Of a stretch of 64,000 nt of DNA, positions 52,062 to 62,638 are shown one piece after another. The position numbers and the translations under genes are program-made. The notes below the pieces were generated by a model. The model was not told the origin of the DNA. It made no database searches and worked only from the letters and a program-made list of their open reading frames with translations. Each line of letters opens with the position of its first letter. The stretch's first letter is position 1. Origin of the DNA: Bacillus salipaludis (lineage in GTDB: Bacteria > Bacillota > Bacilli > Bacillales_B > DSM-18226); NCBI RefSeq assembly GCF_004358205.1, contig NZ_SMYO01000001.1, positions 1 through 64,000 of the forward strand, read 5' to 3'.

Positions 52062-52505
52062 TTATACATATTTTCTTTCTTTAATCGGCTTTAACCAGCC
52101 AAAACGCTCGTGTTCTAAGTCGATTGCTAAAAACGAAGATTCACATTTCCTAAGAACTTCAAAAAACACTGTTTCTGCTTCATAGCTGCCAGTTGCTTCT
52201 ACTGATATGAAATCCTGGAAGACGGCTAATTTTGCTGTACTTAGTCTTCCATTCAATTCAATAGAATATGTGCCATGGTCCGCCTTAAATCCCTTTATTT
52301 TACCAAGTTGTTTCTGCAAAAGTTTATGAATTTTTAATACCTCAACCGTTTTGGTTATATAAGTAATTTGTTTTCCTGTAATATATTTTAGCTCGCCGAA
52401 TGCTCTTTCATGTTCACGAAAAAGCTGAAAAAACATGCTCTCTCTTCCGAAGTAATGGGCGGCAAATTCATCTTCTATTAAATATAGCCGATAGTTTCTC
52501 ACCAC
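52062..52505 (-). CDS. sirA: Sporulation inhibitor of replication, SirA (YneE)
   Basis: A 147-aa protein with the SirA opening (RNYRLYLIEDEFAAHYFGRE) and a mixed alpha/beta fold. In B. subtilis SirA is made under Spo0A control and binds domain I of DnaA to block new replication rounds during sporulation. It sits between yneF and tkt in the conserved order. Two adjacent GTG codons (52505 and 52502) follow AGGAGAG and either may start translation. I did not find a convincing Spo0A box by eye. Confidence 0.85.
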   Translation of the reverse strand: MVRNYRLYLIEDEFAAHYFGRESMFFQLFREHERAFGELKYITGKQITYITKTVEVLKIHKLLQKQLGKIKGFKADHGTYSIELNGRLSTAKLAVFQDFISVEATGSYEAETVFFEVLRKCESSFLAIDLEHERFGWLKPIKERKYV

Positions 52506-52686
52506 AATCTCTCCTTCGCCAAAAGCCCTTTTTTCTATTATAAAAAAACAAAATCAAAACTTTTGTCTTTCGGCGGCAAAAACTTTCACTATTTTTGTCG
52601 ATTTTCATATATGTAATAAAAAGCCTACAAATTCACCTTAATACGGTGGAAAATTTCTAAGATTTAAAAACGATATCAATATAAAA

Positions 52687-52714
52687 AGAGAACAGCCATT
52701 ATAAGCTGTCCTCT
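52687..52714 (-). terminator. Terminator of tkt
   Basis: A 10-bp stem (AGAGGACAGC/GCTGTTCTCT, one wobble) with an 8-base loop and TTTTT on the minus strand. Confidence 0.8.
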
Positions 52715-52733
52715 CAATGAAAAGGTAATATTT

Positions 52734-54734
52734 TTATAATAATGCTTTTAAACGAGCCACCACGTTATTTACTGTAAAGCCGTATTCTTCCATAATTTTT
52801 TCACCAGGAGCAGAGGCGCCAAATTTATCAATGGCTAGTACATCTCCTTCGTCTCCTACATATTTATGCCAGCCTAAGGAAGAACCCACTTCAATTCCAA
52901 GACGTTTTTTCACATTCTTAGGAAGAATAGAATCTTTGTATTCTTTTGATTGAGCTTCAAAGCGATCCCAAGAAGGCATGCTGACTACAGAAACCTGTAT
53001 ACCTTCTCCTGCTAATGCTTTTTGAGCTTCCACAGCTAGTCCTACTTCAGAACCAGTTGCTAGCAACAATGCGTCTGGAGTTTCTTTTTCAGAAGCAGAA
53101 ATAACGTAAGCACCTTTTGAAACACCTTCATACGCATTTACATCAGTACCTTTGATCGTAGGTAGATCTTGGCGAGTCAGTACAAGAGCCGTTGGCTTGT
53201 TTGTTGACTCAACAGCAAGTTTCCATGCTGCCGCTGTTTCATTCCCATCTGCCGGGCGAATGAGGGAAAGATTCGGCATTGCTCGCAAAGCGGCAATTTG
53301 TTCGATTGGCTCATGTGTTGGACCATCTTCCCCAACTGCAATACTGTCATGGGTAAACACATACGTAACTGGTAATCCCATTAACGCAGCTAGACGAATG
53401 GATGGACGTAAGTAGTCAGAGAAAACAAAGAATGTTCCGCCGAATACCTTAACACCGCCATGAAGCGCAATTCCGTTCATTGCTGCTCCCATTGCAAATT
53501 CACGAACGCCAAACCAGATATTACGGCCTTCATAGGAATCAGGCATGAAGTCATTAGAGCCTTTGATTAAAGTTTTATTTGATCCAGCAAGGTCTGCAGA
53601 GCCGCCAATTAAGATTGGTAAATTTTTCGCAATGCCATTAAGCACTTCACTTGAAGATGCACGGCTAGCAAGGCTTTTTCCCTCTTGGTAAACTGGAATA
53701 TCTTTGTCCCAGCCCTCTGGAAGTTCATGATTTAATGCTTTTTCAAGCTGTGAACCAAGTTCAGGGTATTCCTTTTTGTACTGTTCAAAAAGGTCATTCC
53801 ATTCTTTTTCTTTCTTTTCTCCATTTTCAACAATAAGCTTCTGGAAGTTTTCATATACTTCTTGTGGTACATGGAAGTCTTCTTCAAAGGTCCACTTATA
53901 AGCTTCTTTTGTCAATTTTAATTCAGCCGCACCTAATGGAGCACCGTGAACACCGGAAGTTCCTGCGCGGTTTGGTGAACCATAGCCAATGACTGTCTTC
54001 ACTTCAATCATTGTTGGACGGTCTAAATCACTTCTCGCTTCTTCAAGGGCTTTTGAAATTTCTTCAAGGTTGTTGCCATCTTCTACACGAATATACTGCC
54101 ATCCATAGGCTTGAAAACGTTCTTTAACACTCTCAGAGAACGATTTATCTAGGTCTCCATCAAGAGAAATATCATTTGAATCATATAAAACAACTAAACG
54201 TCCTAATTTTAAATGACCTGCAAGTGATGCGGCTTCAGCAGACACACCCTCCATTAAATCACCATCACCACAGATACTGTATGTATAATGATTCACAAGT
54301 TCATATTTATCCTTATTGTAAACACTTGCTACATGGCGCTCTGCCATTGCCATTCCGACCGCCATGGCAATACCTTGGCCAAGTGGTCCTGTTGTTGCTT
54401 CTACCCCTTCAGTGTGACCATATTCCGGGTGACCAGGTGTTTTACTGCCCCATTGACGAAATTGCTTTAAATCATCCATTGTTACATTGTAACCGGACAA
54501 ATGAAGCATGCTGTATAACAACGCGGAACCATGTCCGGCGGATAATACAAAACGATCACGGTTAAACCATTGAGGATTCTTTGGATTATGGTTCATAAAG
54601 CGAGTCCATAATGTATAAGTCATTGGTGCAGCACCCATTGGCATTCCAGGGTGGCCTGAATTAGCTTTTTCAATCGCATCAATAGAAAGTGTGCGAATGG
54701 AGGTTACCGATAATGCATCAATCATATCAAACAT
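52734..54734 (-). CDS. tkt: Transketolase
   Basis: A 666-aa thiamine-diphosphate enzyme of the non-oxidative pentose phosphate pathway. The N-terminal domain has the ThDP motif [20 protein letters not shown] near residue 155 and [17 protein letters not shown] near 115. The middle domain holds the catalytic Glu in [19 protein letters not shown] near 410, with [19 protein letters not shown] near 470. The length is standard. AAAGGATG precedes the ATG. A TATAAT-type -10 lies at 54782-54787. Confidence 0.97.
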   Translation of the reverse strand: MFDMIDALSVTSIRTLSIDAIEKANSGHPGMPMGAAPMTYTLWTRFMNHNPKNPQWFNRDRFVLSAGHGSALLYSMLHLSGYNVTMDDLKQFRQWGSKTPGHPEYGHTEGVEATTGPLGQGIAMAVGMAMAERHVASVYNKDKYELVNHYTYSICGDGDLMEGVSAEAASLAGHLKLGRLVVLYDSNDISLDGDLDKSFSESVKERFQAYGWQYIRVEDGNNLEEISKALEEARSDLDRPTMIEVKTVIGYGSPNRAGTSGVHGAPLGAAELKLTKEAYKWTFEEDFHVPQEVYENFQKLIVENGEKKEKEWNDLFEQYKKEYPELGSQLEKALNHELPEGWDKDIPVYQEGKSLASRASSSEVLNGIAKNLPILIGGSADLAGSNKTLIKGSNDFMPDSYEGRNIWFGVREFAMGAAMNGIALHGGVKVFGGTFFVFSDYLRPSIRLAALMGLPVTYVFTHDSIAVGEDGPTHEPIEQIAALRAMPNLSLIRPADGNETAAAWKLAVESTNKPTALVLTRQDLPTIKGTDVNAYEGVSKGAYVISASEKETPDALLLATGSEVGLAVEAQKALAGEGIQVSVVSMPSWDRFEAQSKEYKDSILPKNVKKRLGIEVGSSLGWHKYVGDEGDVLAIDKFGASAPGEKIMEEYGFTVNNVVARLKALL

Positions 54735-54886
54735 AAATTACATCCTTTCCTGAATAATAGGATTATAAGTACACCAATAATATTATAGTCCCGTTCCGAT
54801 TTATTCAACTAATTGCATCAAAATTAGTTTTTGTAAGCCTTATCATTTTATATTTTCCCACAGAAAGCGCTTTAATATGTAAAAGA

Positions 54887-54906
54887 GGAATACAAAAATG
54901 TATTCC
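54887..54906 (-). terminator. Terminator of the yneA-yneB-ynzC operon
   Basis: GGAATACA/TGTATTCC stem with a 4-base loop, extended by AAGAG/CTCTT, and TTTT on the minus strand. Confidence 0.75.
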
Positions 54907-54915
54907 TGCCCTCTT

Positions 54916-55146
54916 TTAATGTAAGTTATTCTTTTTTCTAGCCTTGATTTTATCAGGTGTTACATCATTACCTAGTGGATCGATAATTTTGGTGTTCGTT
55001 AATGTATTTAACATACTAGAACGGAAAACAGCTAAATATTCACTTCTTAATTTTGATTGTTCTTTTGCTTCTAGTTCCGTTAATCCAGTTGATTTTGATT
55101 TTCTTGCTAATTCATTAATTCTCGCTAATTTTTCCTTTGAAAGCAA
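54916..55146 (-). CDS. ynzC: YnzC family protein (DUF896)
   Basis: A 76-aa protein with the family start LSKEKLARINELARKSKSTG and the following LTELEAKEQSKLRSEYLAVFR, two long antiparallel helices. The function is unknown, but the gene is part of the LexA-controlled yneA-yneB-ynzC operon in B. subtilis. The start is TTG after AAGGTGGG. Confidence 0.92.
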   Translation of the reverse strand: MLSKEKLARINELARKSKSTGLTELEAKEQSKLRSEYLAVFRSSMLNTLTNTKIIDPLGNDVTPDKIKARKKNNLH

Positions 55147-55238
55147 ATTAAACCCACCTTTCGAAGCAAGTTATCATAAATACTAAATCCATGACAACTG
55201 ATTTTACTAGAAAAAGCTCCGTCTGACAAGGTAATTGT

Positions 55239-55901
<663 letters not shown>

Positions 55902-56225
55902 CTATTCTTCAGCTGCACTTGCTAACTCTGTAGTAGAAAAGGTTTTCTTGTTAACGGGAATAACAATCTCTTCACCTGGATAAATGTGTTCATCTTCTAT
56001 TTTATTATGGAGTTTAACCCAATTTACAAATTCCTTATTGGTAAGAGAATGCTCATTTGAGTATTCCTTAGAAATTTTCCAAAGGGAATCACCTTCCGAA
56101 ACAGTAATTTTTTTATAGTGGTCATTTGCAGTTGAACTAAAATCAATCGAAAGTATAAAAGCTAGCAGGCAGCTTAATCCAATTAGAATAATAGAAAATG
56201 AATATTTGGTCCATATTTTTTTCAT
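55902..56225 (-). CDS. yneA: Cell division suppressor YneA
   Basis: A 107-aa SOS-induced division inhibitor. One N-terminal membrane helix (about residues 7-28) precedes an extracellular LysM domain (KITVSEGDSLWKISKEYS, then EHIYPGEEIVIP). In B. subtilis it delays septum formation during DNA damage and is quickly degraded; the C-terminal Ala/Glu-rich tail matters there. ATG 56225 follows GAGAGGTG. It diverges from lexA across shared LexA boxes. Confidence 0.9.
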   Translation of the reverse strand: MKKIWTKYSFSIILIGLSCLLAFILSIDFSSTANDHYKKITVSEGDSLWKISKEYSNEHSLTNKEFVNWVKLHNKIEDEHIYPGEEIVIPVNKKTFSTTELASAAEE

Positions 56226-56242
56226 TACAAACACCTCTCAAC

Positions 56243-56256
56243 AGAATATATGTTCG
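56243..56256. promoter_or_regulatory. Weak LexA box near yneA
   Basis: On the minus strand CGAACATATATTCT matches the left half of CGAACNNNNGTTYG but not the right half fully. Confidence 0.35.
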
Positions 56257-56279
56257 TTTTAATTGATTTTATTATAAAA

Positions 56280-56293
56280 CGAACGTTTGTTTG
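56280..56293. promoter_or_regulatory. LexA (DinR) box 1
   Basis: CGAACGTTTGTTTG, an exact match to the Bacillus consensus CGAACNNNNGTTYG, in the yneA-lexA spacer. Confidence 0.9.
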
Positions 56294-56307
56294 TTGTCAA
56301 TGATATT

Positions 56308-56321
56308 CGAACTTATGTTTG
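56308..56321. promoter_or_regulatory. LexA (DinR) box 2
   Basis: CGAACTTATGTTTG, a second exact match, overlapping the -35 of the lexA promoter, so LexA represses itself. Confidence 0.9.
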
Positions 56322-56347
56322 TATAAAATTGGCGAACATGCTATAAT
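56319..56347 (+). promoter_or_regulatory. lexA promoter
   Basis: TTGTAT, 17-bp spacer, TATAAT on the plus strand, 38 bp before the start codon. Confidence 0.75.
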
Positions 56348-56384
56348 TAAGGTAACAATTACTAGTAGCGAGGTGGAAATTACC

Positions 56385-57008
56385 ATGGCTAAAATTTCTA
56401 AACGGCAGCAGGATATTCTTGATTTCATTAAAGGCGAGGTAAAGAAAAAAGGGTATCCACCCTCTGTTCGGGAAATCGGTGAGGCAGTCGGTCTTGCTTC
56501 CAGCTCTACCGTTCACGGTCATTTAGCTAGATTAGAAAGTAAAGGGCTTATTAGAAGAGACCCTACTAAACCAAGAGCAATCGAAATTTTAGAAGTAGAT
56601 GAAACAGCTCAAATCCCAAGAAATAACGTTGTCAATGTTCCTGTTGTCGGTAAGGTAACCGCCGGGCTTCCGATTACAGCGATAGAAAATGTTGAAGAAT
56701 ATTTTCCACTTCCCGAAAGACTTGCCCCATCTGATGAACATGTATTTATGTTGGAAATTATGGGTGAAAGTATGATTGAAGCAGGAATCCTTGATGGGGA
56801 TTATGTCATTGTTAAACAGCAGCCAACCGCAAATAATGGTGATATTGTTGTCGCTATGACTGAGGAAGATGAGGCAACCTGTAAACGATTTTTTAAAGAA
56901 AAGGATTATATTCGCCTTCAGCCGGAAAATTCCGCAATGGAACCAATCATTTTAAGGAATGTCTCAATTTTGGGAAAAGTGATTGGTGTTTATCGACATA
57001 TACATTAA
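56385..57008 (+). CDS. lexA: SOS repressor LexA
   Basis: A 207-aa repressor-protease. The N-terminal winged helix ([14 protein letters not shown], then [20 protein letters not shown]) binds the SOS boxes. The Ala-Gly cleavage site is in VGKVTAGLP near residue 92. The catalytic Ser is in [14 protein letters not shown] near 129 and the Lys in [10 protein letters not shown] near 167. RecA filaments trigger self-cleavage. ATG 56385 follows GAGGTGG, and the length equals the B. subtilis protein. Confidence 0.97.
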   Translation: MAKISKRQQDILDFIKGEVKKKGYPPSVREIGEAVGLASSSTVHGHLARLESKGLIRRDPTKPRAIEILEVDETAQIPRNNVVNVPVVGKVTAGLPITAIENVEEYFPLPERLAPSDEHVFMLEIMGESMIEAGILDGDYVIVKQQPTANNGDIVVAMTEEDEATCKRFFKEKDYIRLQPENSAMEPIILRNVSILGKVIGVYRHIH

Positions 57009-57016
57009 TAATAAGA

Positions 57017-57042
57017 AGTCAGTACAAAATAATGTGCTGACT
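57017..57042 (+). terminator. Terminator of lexA
   Basis: AGTCAGTAC/GTGCTGACT stem (one wobble) with an 8-base loop, then a long T-run. Confidence 0.75.
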
Positions 57043-57194
57043 CTTTTTTTTGGAGATTTCACTATTTTTATTTTACAAATATTGAAAATTCAGTATTTTT
57101 TACCCATTCTTTATAGAATACAATTTTAATATAATGGAATTACACCAAGATTTACCTTAGGTCAAAAATTTAGGCTTAAGGAGGTTGAGAAACT

Positions 57195-57479
57195 GTGTTA
57201 AAAGACATTATTTTCTCTTTCGTAATTGGTGGTATAGTTGGAATTATTGGACATGTTCGAAAGCACGGAAAAATCATCATGCCGCGTAAGACCAAAAAGT
57301 TTATATACCTTGGATTTTTAGAAGAAATGCTTCTTGGCGCCTTTGCTTCACTGCTCCTTGTTTTGTATATTTCCCCTAATTCTTATGTTGAAAAAATGAC
57401 CATCTCGATTACCGCAGGGATCAGTGGTGATTTAGTTCTGACCGGTTATAAGCAATTCAAGCAAAATGGTTCAGAATAA
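57195..57479 (+). CDS. Small membrane protein, DUF4257-like
   Basis: A 94-aa protein with two or three hydrophobic stretches (about residues 4-20, 42-62 and 70-82) and a basic loop (RKHGKIIMPRKTKKF). Its layout fits the DUF4257 family of Bacillus, of unknown function. The start is GTG, ten bases after AAGGAGG. It stands alone between lexA and the convergent glnA. Confidence 0.65.
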   Translation: MLKDIIFSFVIGGIVGIIGHVRKHGKIIMPRKTKKFIYLGFLEEMLLGAFASLLLVLYISPNSYVEKMTISITAGISGDLVLTGYKQFKQNGSE

Positions 57480-57520
57480 ATGGAGCCCCCTAAATCCAAA
57501 AAGCTTACTTGCATAATAAT

Positions 57521-57554
57521 AAAACTCCTAAGCAGCAATGTGCTTAGGAGTTTT
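57521..57554. terminator. Bidirectional terminator of glnA and the DUF4257-like gene
   Basis: A perfect 14-bp stem (AAAACTCCTAAGCA and its complement) with a 6-base loop and T-runs on both strands. Confidence 0.85.
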
Positions 57555-57559
57555 TTGTA

Positions 57560-58894
57560 TTAATACATAGACATGTATTGTTCTCTTTCCCATGGGTGAA
57601 CTACTGTACGGAACATATCCCACTCAATTTCTTTCGCTTCAACAAAATGTTCGAAAATATGTTCACCTAGAGCAGCAACCATAGTTTCATTGTTTTTTAA
57701 CTGATCTAATGCTTGTGCTAATGTTGCAGGAAGATCGATAATGCCCTCTTCGATTCTTTCTTCCTTGCTCATTACATAGATATTGCGATCGACTGCAGCA
57801 GGAGGTGTAATATTATTTTTAATTCCATCTAATCCTGCTTTTAATAGAACCGCTAGTGCAAGATATGGGTTTGCTGCTGGGTCAACGCTTCGCACTTCTA
57901 CACGTGTGCTCATTCCACGTGAAGCTGGAATACGAATTAATGGTGAACGGTTTTGTGCAGACCAAGCAACATAACAAGGTGCTTCGTAACCTGGTACTAA
58001 ACGCTTATATGAGTTAACTGTTGGGTTTGTAACTGCTGTAAAGCTTGGAGCATGCTTCAAGATTCCAGCGATAAATTGACGAGCTGTATCACTCAATTCA
58101 AGGTCACCTGTTGGCTCATAAAATGCATTTTTACCATCTTTAAATAAAGAGAGATTACAGTGCATTCCGGAACCGTTCACTCCGAATAATGGTTTCGGCA
58201 TAAATGTTGCGTGTAAACCATGTTTGCGTGCGATGGTTTTTACAACAAGCTTAAATGTTTGAATTTGGTCACAAGCTGTAACGGCATCCGCATATTTAAA
58301 GTCAATTTCGTGTTGCCCAGGAGCTACTTCATGATGAGATGCTTCAATTTCAAAGCCCATTTCTTCAAGCTCAAGGACGATATCACGACGGCAGTTTTCC
58401 CCTAAATCGGTTGGCGCTAAGTCAAAGTAGCCGCCTTGGTCATTAAGTTCTAATGTTGGTTCACCTTTTTGATCTAACTTAAATAAGAAGAATTCCGGCT
58501 CAGGCCCTAAGTTAAAGTTTGTGAAGCCAAGTTCTTTCATCTCTGCTAGAACACGTTTCAGGTTATTACGAGGGTCACCGGCAAATGGTTTGTCATCCGG
58601 AGTATAGATATCACAAATTAAGCGGGCAACTTTACCTTTTTCCGCAGTCCAAGGGAAAACAACCCAAGTATCAAGGTCAGGATGAAGGCGCATATCGGAT
58701 TCTTCAATTCGTACAAATCCTTCAATAGAAGAACCATCAAACATCATTTTGTTATCTAATGCTTTTTCTAATTGGCTGATTGGAATTTCGACATTTTTAA
58801 TCGTTCCAAGGATATCTGTGAATTGTAAACGAATAAATTTAACATTTTCTTCTTGTGCCAAACGTTGAATATCTGCTTTAGTATACTTAGCCAT
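57560..58894 (-). CDS. glnA: Glutamine synthetase type I-alpha
   Basis: A 444-aa enzyme that makes glutamine from glutamate, ammonium and ATP, and in Bacillus also controls GlnR and TnrA through its feedback-inhibited form. Visible motifs: [17 protein letters not shown] near residue 50, EPEFFLF near 132, the ATP site [18 protein letters not shown] near 235 and the Arg-rich [13 protein letters not shown] near 320. The adenylylation Tyr region of type I-beta is absent, as expected. It follows glnR by about 30 bp in one operon. Confidence 0.97.
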   Translation of the reverse strand: MAKYTKADIQRLAQEENVKFIRLQFTDILGTIKNVEIPISQLEKALDNKMMFDGSSIEGFVRIEESDMRLHPDLDTWVVFPWTAEKGKVARLICDIYTPDDKPFAGDPRNNLKRVLAEMKELGFTNFNLGPEPEFFLFKLDQKGEPTLELNDQGGYFDLAPTDLGENCRRDIVLELEEMGFEIEASHHEVAPGQHEIDFKYADAVTACDQIQTFKLVVKTIARKHGLHATFMPKPLFGVNGSGMHCNLSLFKDGKNAFYEPTGDLELSDTARQFIAGILKHAPSFTAVTNPTVNSYKRLVPGYEAPCYVAWSAQNRSPLIRIPASRGMSTRVEVRSVDPAANPYLALAVLLKAGLDGIKNNITPPAAVDRNIYVMSKEERIEEGIIDLPATLAQALDQLKNNETMVAALGEHIFEHFVEAKEIEWDMFRTVVHPWEREQYMSMY

Positions 58895-58923
58895 TTTATT
58901 ACCCCCTACTAATAATTAAATGA

Positions 58924-59325
58924 TTAATGGAAAAAGCGTGACATATCTCCCTGTCTTAAAGTTGGACGACTCAATTTGTTGCTATGCAACAATTCATTGC
59001 GAAGTAGTTTTCTAAGCTGTTCATCCGTTAACTCGCGTTTGGATTTTTCAGACTGCTGTTGAATAATATTGGTTTGTTGCTCCTTCACAAGAAATAGCTG
59101 TTTGATCCCAGCCATATTGACCCCTTGATCAATTAAATCCTTGATCTCTAAAAGCCGGTCAATGTCATTTAAACTAAATAAACGCCTGTTTCCATCCGTT
59201 CTTGCTGGAGAAATTAATTCGTGCTCTTCGTAGTATCGGATTTGTCTTGCAGTTAATTCCGTTAGCTGCATGACTGTTCCGATGGGAAACAGTGGCATGG
59301 AACGGCGAATTTCTTTTCCGCTCAC
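58924..59325 (-). CDS. glnR: Nitrogen regulator GlnR
   Basis: A 133-aa MerR-type repressor. The winged helix is [21 protein letters not shown], with the wing [13 protein letters not shown]. The C-terminal tail is the autoinhibitory segment bound by feedback-inhibited glutamine synthetase. GlnR represses its own operon under nitrogen excess, and two matching boxes lie upstream. It starts with GTG after GGGAGGCGAGG. glnR-glnA order is as in B. subtilis. Confidence 0.95.
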   Translation of the reverse strand: MSGKEIRRSMPLFPIGTVMQLTELTARQIRYYEEHELISPARTDGNRRLFSLNDIDRLLEIKDLIDQGVNMAGIKQLFLVKEQQTNIIQQQSEKSKRELTDEQLRKLLRNELLHSNKLSRPTLRQGDMSRFFH

Positions 59326-59361
59326 CTATCCTCGCCTCCCTTTTTCGTAATTCATATTGTT

Positions 59362-59390
59362 ATTATATTTGGTGTTAGAAAATATGTCAA
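59362..59390 (-). promoter_or_regulatory. glnRA promoter
   Basis: TTGACA, 17-bp spacer, TATAAT on the minus strand, a full consensus sigma-A promoter. Confidence 0.85.
59373..59389. promoter_or_regulatory. GlnR/TnrA box 2, inside the promoter
   Basis: TGTTA-N7-TGTCA, one mismatch from TGTNAN7TNACA, between the -35 and -10 of the glnRA promoter. Confidence 0.65.
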
Positions 59391-59395
59391 TTATA

Positions 59396-59412
59396 TGTTA
59401 GATTTTCTTACA
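59396..59412. promoter_or_regulatory. GlnR/TnrA box 1, upstream of the promoter
   Basis: TGTTA-N7-TTACA, an exact match to TGTNAN7TNACA, just upstream of the -35. Confidence 0.85.
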
Positions 59413-59573
59413 TGGTTTTTTTCATTGAAAATTTTCAGATTAAAATGACGGTTATTACTATGTAACGGTATTATTTTAAAATAAACATTAGAGCCCATTA
59501 TCTATAATTTTTTATGTTCATATGTACTTTGAGCTTTTTTTAGTTTCCGAGCAACGAATTTTTTAATCTTTAC

Positions 59574-59840
59574 GGGCACTATGAGGCACTGATTGTTCCC
59601 GCTCTATCCATTTTTTCACCTTCAAGGGCACTATGACACCTTGTCTGTTCCCGCTCTACCCATTTTTTCACCTTCACGGGCACTATGACACCTTGTCTGT
59701 GTCCCGCTCAACCTATTTTTTTACCTTCACGGCACCTAGAACACCTCTAAGTTCCCACGCAACCCGCTTTCTCACCTTCACGGGCACCTAGAACACCTCT
59801 AAGTTCCCATGCAACCCGCTTTCTCCCTTCACGGGTACTT
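59574..59840. repeat. Tandem repeats with a period of about 52 bp
   Basis: GGGCACT or a close variant recurs at 59574, 59626, 59678, 59730, 59782 and 59833. Five units follow, each with a GGGCAC...(T)TCCC(G) inverted element, then a CCGCT...TTTCACCTTCA tail. The first three units are very alike; the last two form a second subtype with CTAGAACACCTCTAAG. No coding frame runs through. The flanks 59413-59573 and 59841-59899 hold nothing else. Confidence 0.85.
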
Positions 59841-59899
59841 AGTCCGATTATATAATCCCGAAAAAGGGCCGCCACATGTAGCAACCCCCATAGTTTTAG

Positions 59900-61171
59900 C
59901 TAATTTAGTTGAATTAATCCTTTTTCCAGCAAACGATCCACTGCCAGGCAAACAGCTATTTTAACATGTGAATAGGTGAGACCGCCTTGAACATAAGCCA
60001 CATACGGTGGCCGAATTGGACCATCTGCCGTCAGCTCAATACTAGCCCCCTGAACAAAGGTTCCGGCCGCCATAATCACATCGTCCTCATATCCAGGCAT
60101 ATAAGCAGGATACGGAGTGACATGTGAATTAATCGGCGAAGCAAATTGAATGGCCTGGCAGAAAGCCACCATTTTACCGCGGTCATCAAATTGCACCGCT
60201 TGAATCAGGTCTGTCCGCTCCGAATCCCATTTAGGTGATGAATTCATCCCCAATTTTTCAAGCATAGCCGCGGTAAATACAGCACCCTTCACAGCCTCCC
60301 CTACCACATGTGGAGCAAGGAAAAACCCTTGATACATTTCCTGAAGACTGTAAAGAGAAGCACCTGCTTCCGCTCCAATACCAGGTGAAGTCATTCGGTA
60401 AGAACAAGCCTCAACCCACTGTTTTTTCCCAACAATATAGCCACCCGTCTTGGCAATTCCACCGCCAGGGTTTTTGATCAGCGAACCGGCCATTAGATCC
60501 GCACCAACATGACATGGCTCCAATTCTTCAACAAATTCACCATAGCAATTGTCCACAAACACGACAACATCGCTTTTGATTTCTTTTACAAATGCAATCA
60601 TTTCTTTGATTTCCGCAATCGTAAACGATGGTCTTGTTGCATAGCCCTTTGAACGTTGGATACCAATCATCTTGGTATTCGGCTTGATTTTAGCTGCAAC
60701 CGAATCCCAATCAATTGAACCCGTGCTACTTAAAGATACACTATCATAGCTAATCCCAAATTCTTTTAGCGACCCGACCCCGTTTCCGCGAATCCCAACA
60801 ATTTCTTCAAGCGTATCATATGGTTTTCCGGTCATATATAAAAGCTCATCACCTGGCCTGAGTACTCCAAATAATGCGATGGAAATCGCGTGAGTACCGG
60901 AAATAATTTGCGGGCGGACTAGACCTGCCTCTCCCCCGAACACATCAGCATAGACTAATTCCAATGTATCTCGGCCAATGTCGTCATAACCGTAACCTGT
61001 TGACGGGATGAAATGCGAATCACTTACCTTATGTTTTTGATAACTCTGCAACACCCGAAACTGATTTACCTCAGCTCTTTCTTCAATCCATTTATGTACT
61101 TTAGCAACTTGTTTCTCCACTTCCTTGACAATTGGCTGAAGCTTTTCCCCATTTTTCAACTGTTGAAACAT
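59900..61171 (-). CDS. ynbB: YnbB, PLP-dependent protein (methionine gamma-lyase/aluminium-resistance family)
   Basis: A 423-aa aminotransferase-fold protein. The substrate-side motif GYDDIGRDTLELVYADVFGGE is near residue 60, VVVFVDNCYGEFVEE near 205 holds the cofactor Asp, and the PLP Lys is in GSLIKNPGGG near 233. Known relatives are annotated as methionine gamma-lyase-like or aluminium-resistance proteins; the true substrate is undefined. It follows hflX by 15 bp, as in B. subtilis. Confidence 0.9.
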   Translation of the reverse strand: MFQQLKNGEKLQPIVKEVEKQVAKVHKWIEERAEVNQFRVLQSYQKHKVSDSHFIPSTGYGYDDIGRDTLELVYADVFGGEAGLVRPQIISGTHAISIALFGVLRPGDELLYMTGKPYDTLEEIVGIRGNGVGSLKEFGISYDSVSLSSTGSIDWDSVAAKIKPNTKMIGIQRSKGYATRPSFTIAEIKEMIAFVKEIKSDVVVFVDNCYGEFVEELEPCHVGADLMAGSLIKNPGGGIAKTGGYIVGKKQWVEACSYRMTSPGIGAEAGASLYSLQEMYQGFFLAPHVVGEAVKGAVFTAAMLEKLGMNSSPKWDSERTDLIQAVQFDDRGKMVAFCQAIQFASPINSHVTPYPAYMPGYEDDVIMAAGTFVQGASIELTADGPIRPPYVAYVQGGLTYSHVKIAVCLAVDRLLEKGLIQLN

Positions 61172-61186
61172 TTTGTATCTCCTATT

Positions 61187-62455
61187 CTACACTTTAAATT
61201 TCTCTAATTGTCCTGTAATCTGATGGTCCATAAGTGAATATCCCCGGCATTGGTAAAGCTGACTTTCCTCATTAAAACTGAGATCACGCAATACGGTTTC
61301 ATTTTTTAATAAGGACAACAGTTTTCCTTCAGTAGATGGAACTTCTACTTGATACGGAACCATCACTTCAATAACGACACTTTCCATTTTTCTTTTTAGC
61401 TCATTCCGATCCTCTTTGTCAAATGCACTAATAAAAACAGATGGGGTATTAGCTGTCGGAACAAAATCCGGGTGCTTCTGATCTCTTTTATTATAGACGG
61501 TTAATTGCTGGATATCTTTAACTTCTAAGTCCTCAAGCAGTTTATTAACTGTTTTTTCATGATGAAAATAATCCGGATTGGACATATCGACAACATGAAG
61601 CAGCAGATCTGCTTCCTTCACCTCTTCCAATGTGGAGCGAAAGGCAGCAATCAAGGTGGTCGGAAGATCCTGTATAAAACCAACTGTATCGGTAATCAAG
61701 GCGAGGAACCCGCTTGGTAAAATTAACTTCCGAGTCATCGGATCAAGGGTTGCAAACAACTGATTTTCCTCATAGGACTCTGCCTCGGATAGACGATTAA
61801 ACAAAGTTGATTTTCCAGCATTCGTGTAGCCGACAATGGCAACTTGAAAGGTTTTATTTTTCTTTCGTCTCTCTCTGTATCGGTCTCGGTGCTGAACGAT
61901 CACAGCGAGCTGTCCTTTAATATCATCAATCCTGCGGCGGATATGACGCCGATCCGACTCCAGCTTTGTTTCCCCTGGTCCTCTTGTTCCAATTCCGGCA
62001 CCAAGACGGGATAAAGCGGTACCCTGTCCGGCTAGGCGCGGCAAAAGATATTGGAGCTGTGCGAGCTCTACCTGTAATTTTCCTTCTTTAGAACGTGCCC
62101 TTTGCGCAAAGATATCAAGAATCAGTTGGGTTCGATCAATAATCCGGGCACTGATTTCCCTTGCTAAATTTCTCTTTTGGCTTGGGGAAAGTTCATCATT
62201 AAAAATGACTAGATCGGCATCATGCTCTTCCGTTAATGCCTTTAATTCTTCGACTTTCCCTTTGCCTAAGTATGTAGCAGGATGGATGCGTTCACGTTTT
62301 TGAACAACCGAAATCAGGACTTCACCTTGTGCTGTCTCTGTTAAGGAAGCTAATTCATCCATCGAATATTGAAAACGTAAATCGTCCATCTCTTGTGTTT
62401 GACATCCAACAAGAATTGCTTTTTCAACGGTTTCCTTTGTCTCCGCATATTCCAT
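61187..62455 (-). CDS. hflX: Ribosome-associated GTPase HflX
   Basis: A 422-aa GTPase that splits stalled or hibernating ribosomes. The N-terminal HflX domain contains [11 protein letters not shown] near residue 62 and a Gly-rich linker [13 protein letters not shown] near 168. The GTPase domain has GYTNAGKST (P loop) near 208, [10 protein letters not shown] near 253 and NKRD near 320. ATG 62455 is preferred (AAAGGAAG eight bases upstream), but ATG 62461 is also possible. It is transcribed with ynbB. Confidence 0.93.
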   Translation of the reverse strand: MEYAETKETVEKAILVGCQTQEMDDLRFQYSMDELASLTETAQGEVLISVVQKRERIHPATYLGKGKVEELKALTEEHDADLVIFNDELSPSQKRNLAREISARIIDRTQLILDIFAQRARSKEGKLQVELAQLQYLLPRLAGQGTALSRLGAGIGTRGPGETKLESDRRHIRRRIDDIKGQLAVIVQHRDRYRERRKKNKTFQVAIVGYTNAGKSTLFNRLSEAESYEENQLFATLDPMTRKLILPSGFLALITDTVGFIQDLPTTLIAAFRSTLEEVKEADLLLHVVDMSNPDYFHHEKTVNKLLEDLEVKDIQQLTVYNKRDQKHPDFVPTANTPSVFISAFDKEDRNELKRKMESVVIEVMVPYQVEVPSTEGKLLSLLKNETVLRDLSFNEESQLYQCRGYSLMDHQITGQLEKFKV

Positions 62456-62638
62456 CAGCATTCTTCCTTTCGAAAAGTTCTTCCCCCATCATATCAAATC
62501 AGTCCAAAATTCTCTAATTTCCACCAAAAATCAGTTGATTTATTACCTTTAAATGTTAAAATCATATTTGCTTATATGAATATATTATTTTTATATAACG
62601 TTTTAGAAAAAAGAAATTTTGGGGAGATATGAGAAGAA

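Noticed and set aside
54857..54876. A possible cre site upstream of tkt
   Set aside because: It has the AAAGCGCTTT core but fails the conserved TG of the consensus, and its distance to the tkt start is large.
59574..59840. Tandem units as a CRISPR array
   Set aside because: The units are contiguous, without unique spacers between fixed repeats, and no cas gene is present in the window.
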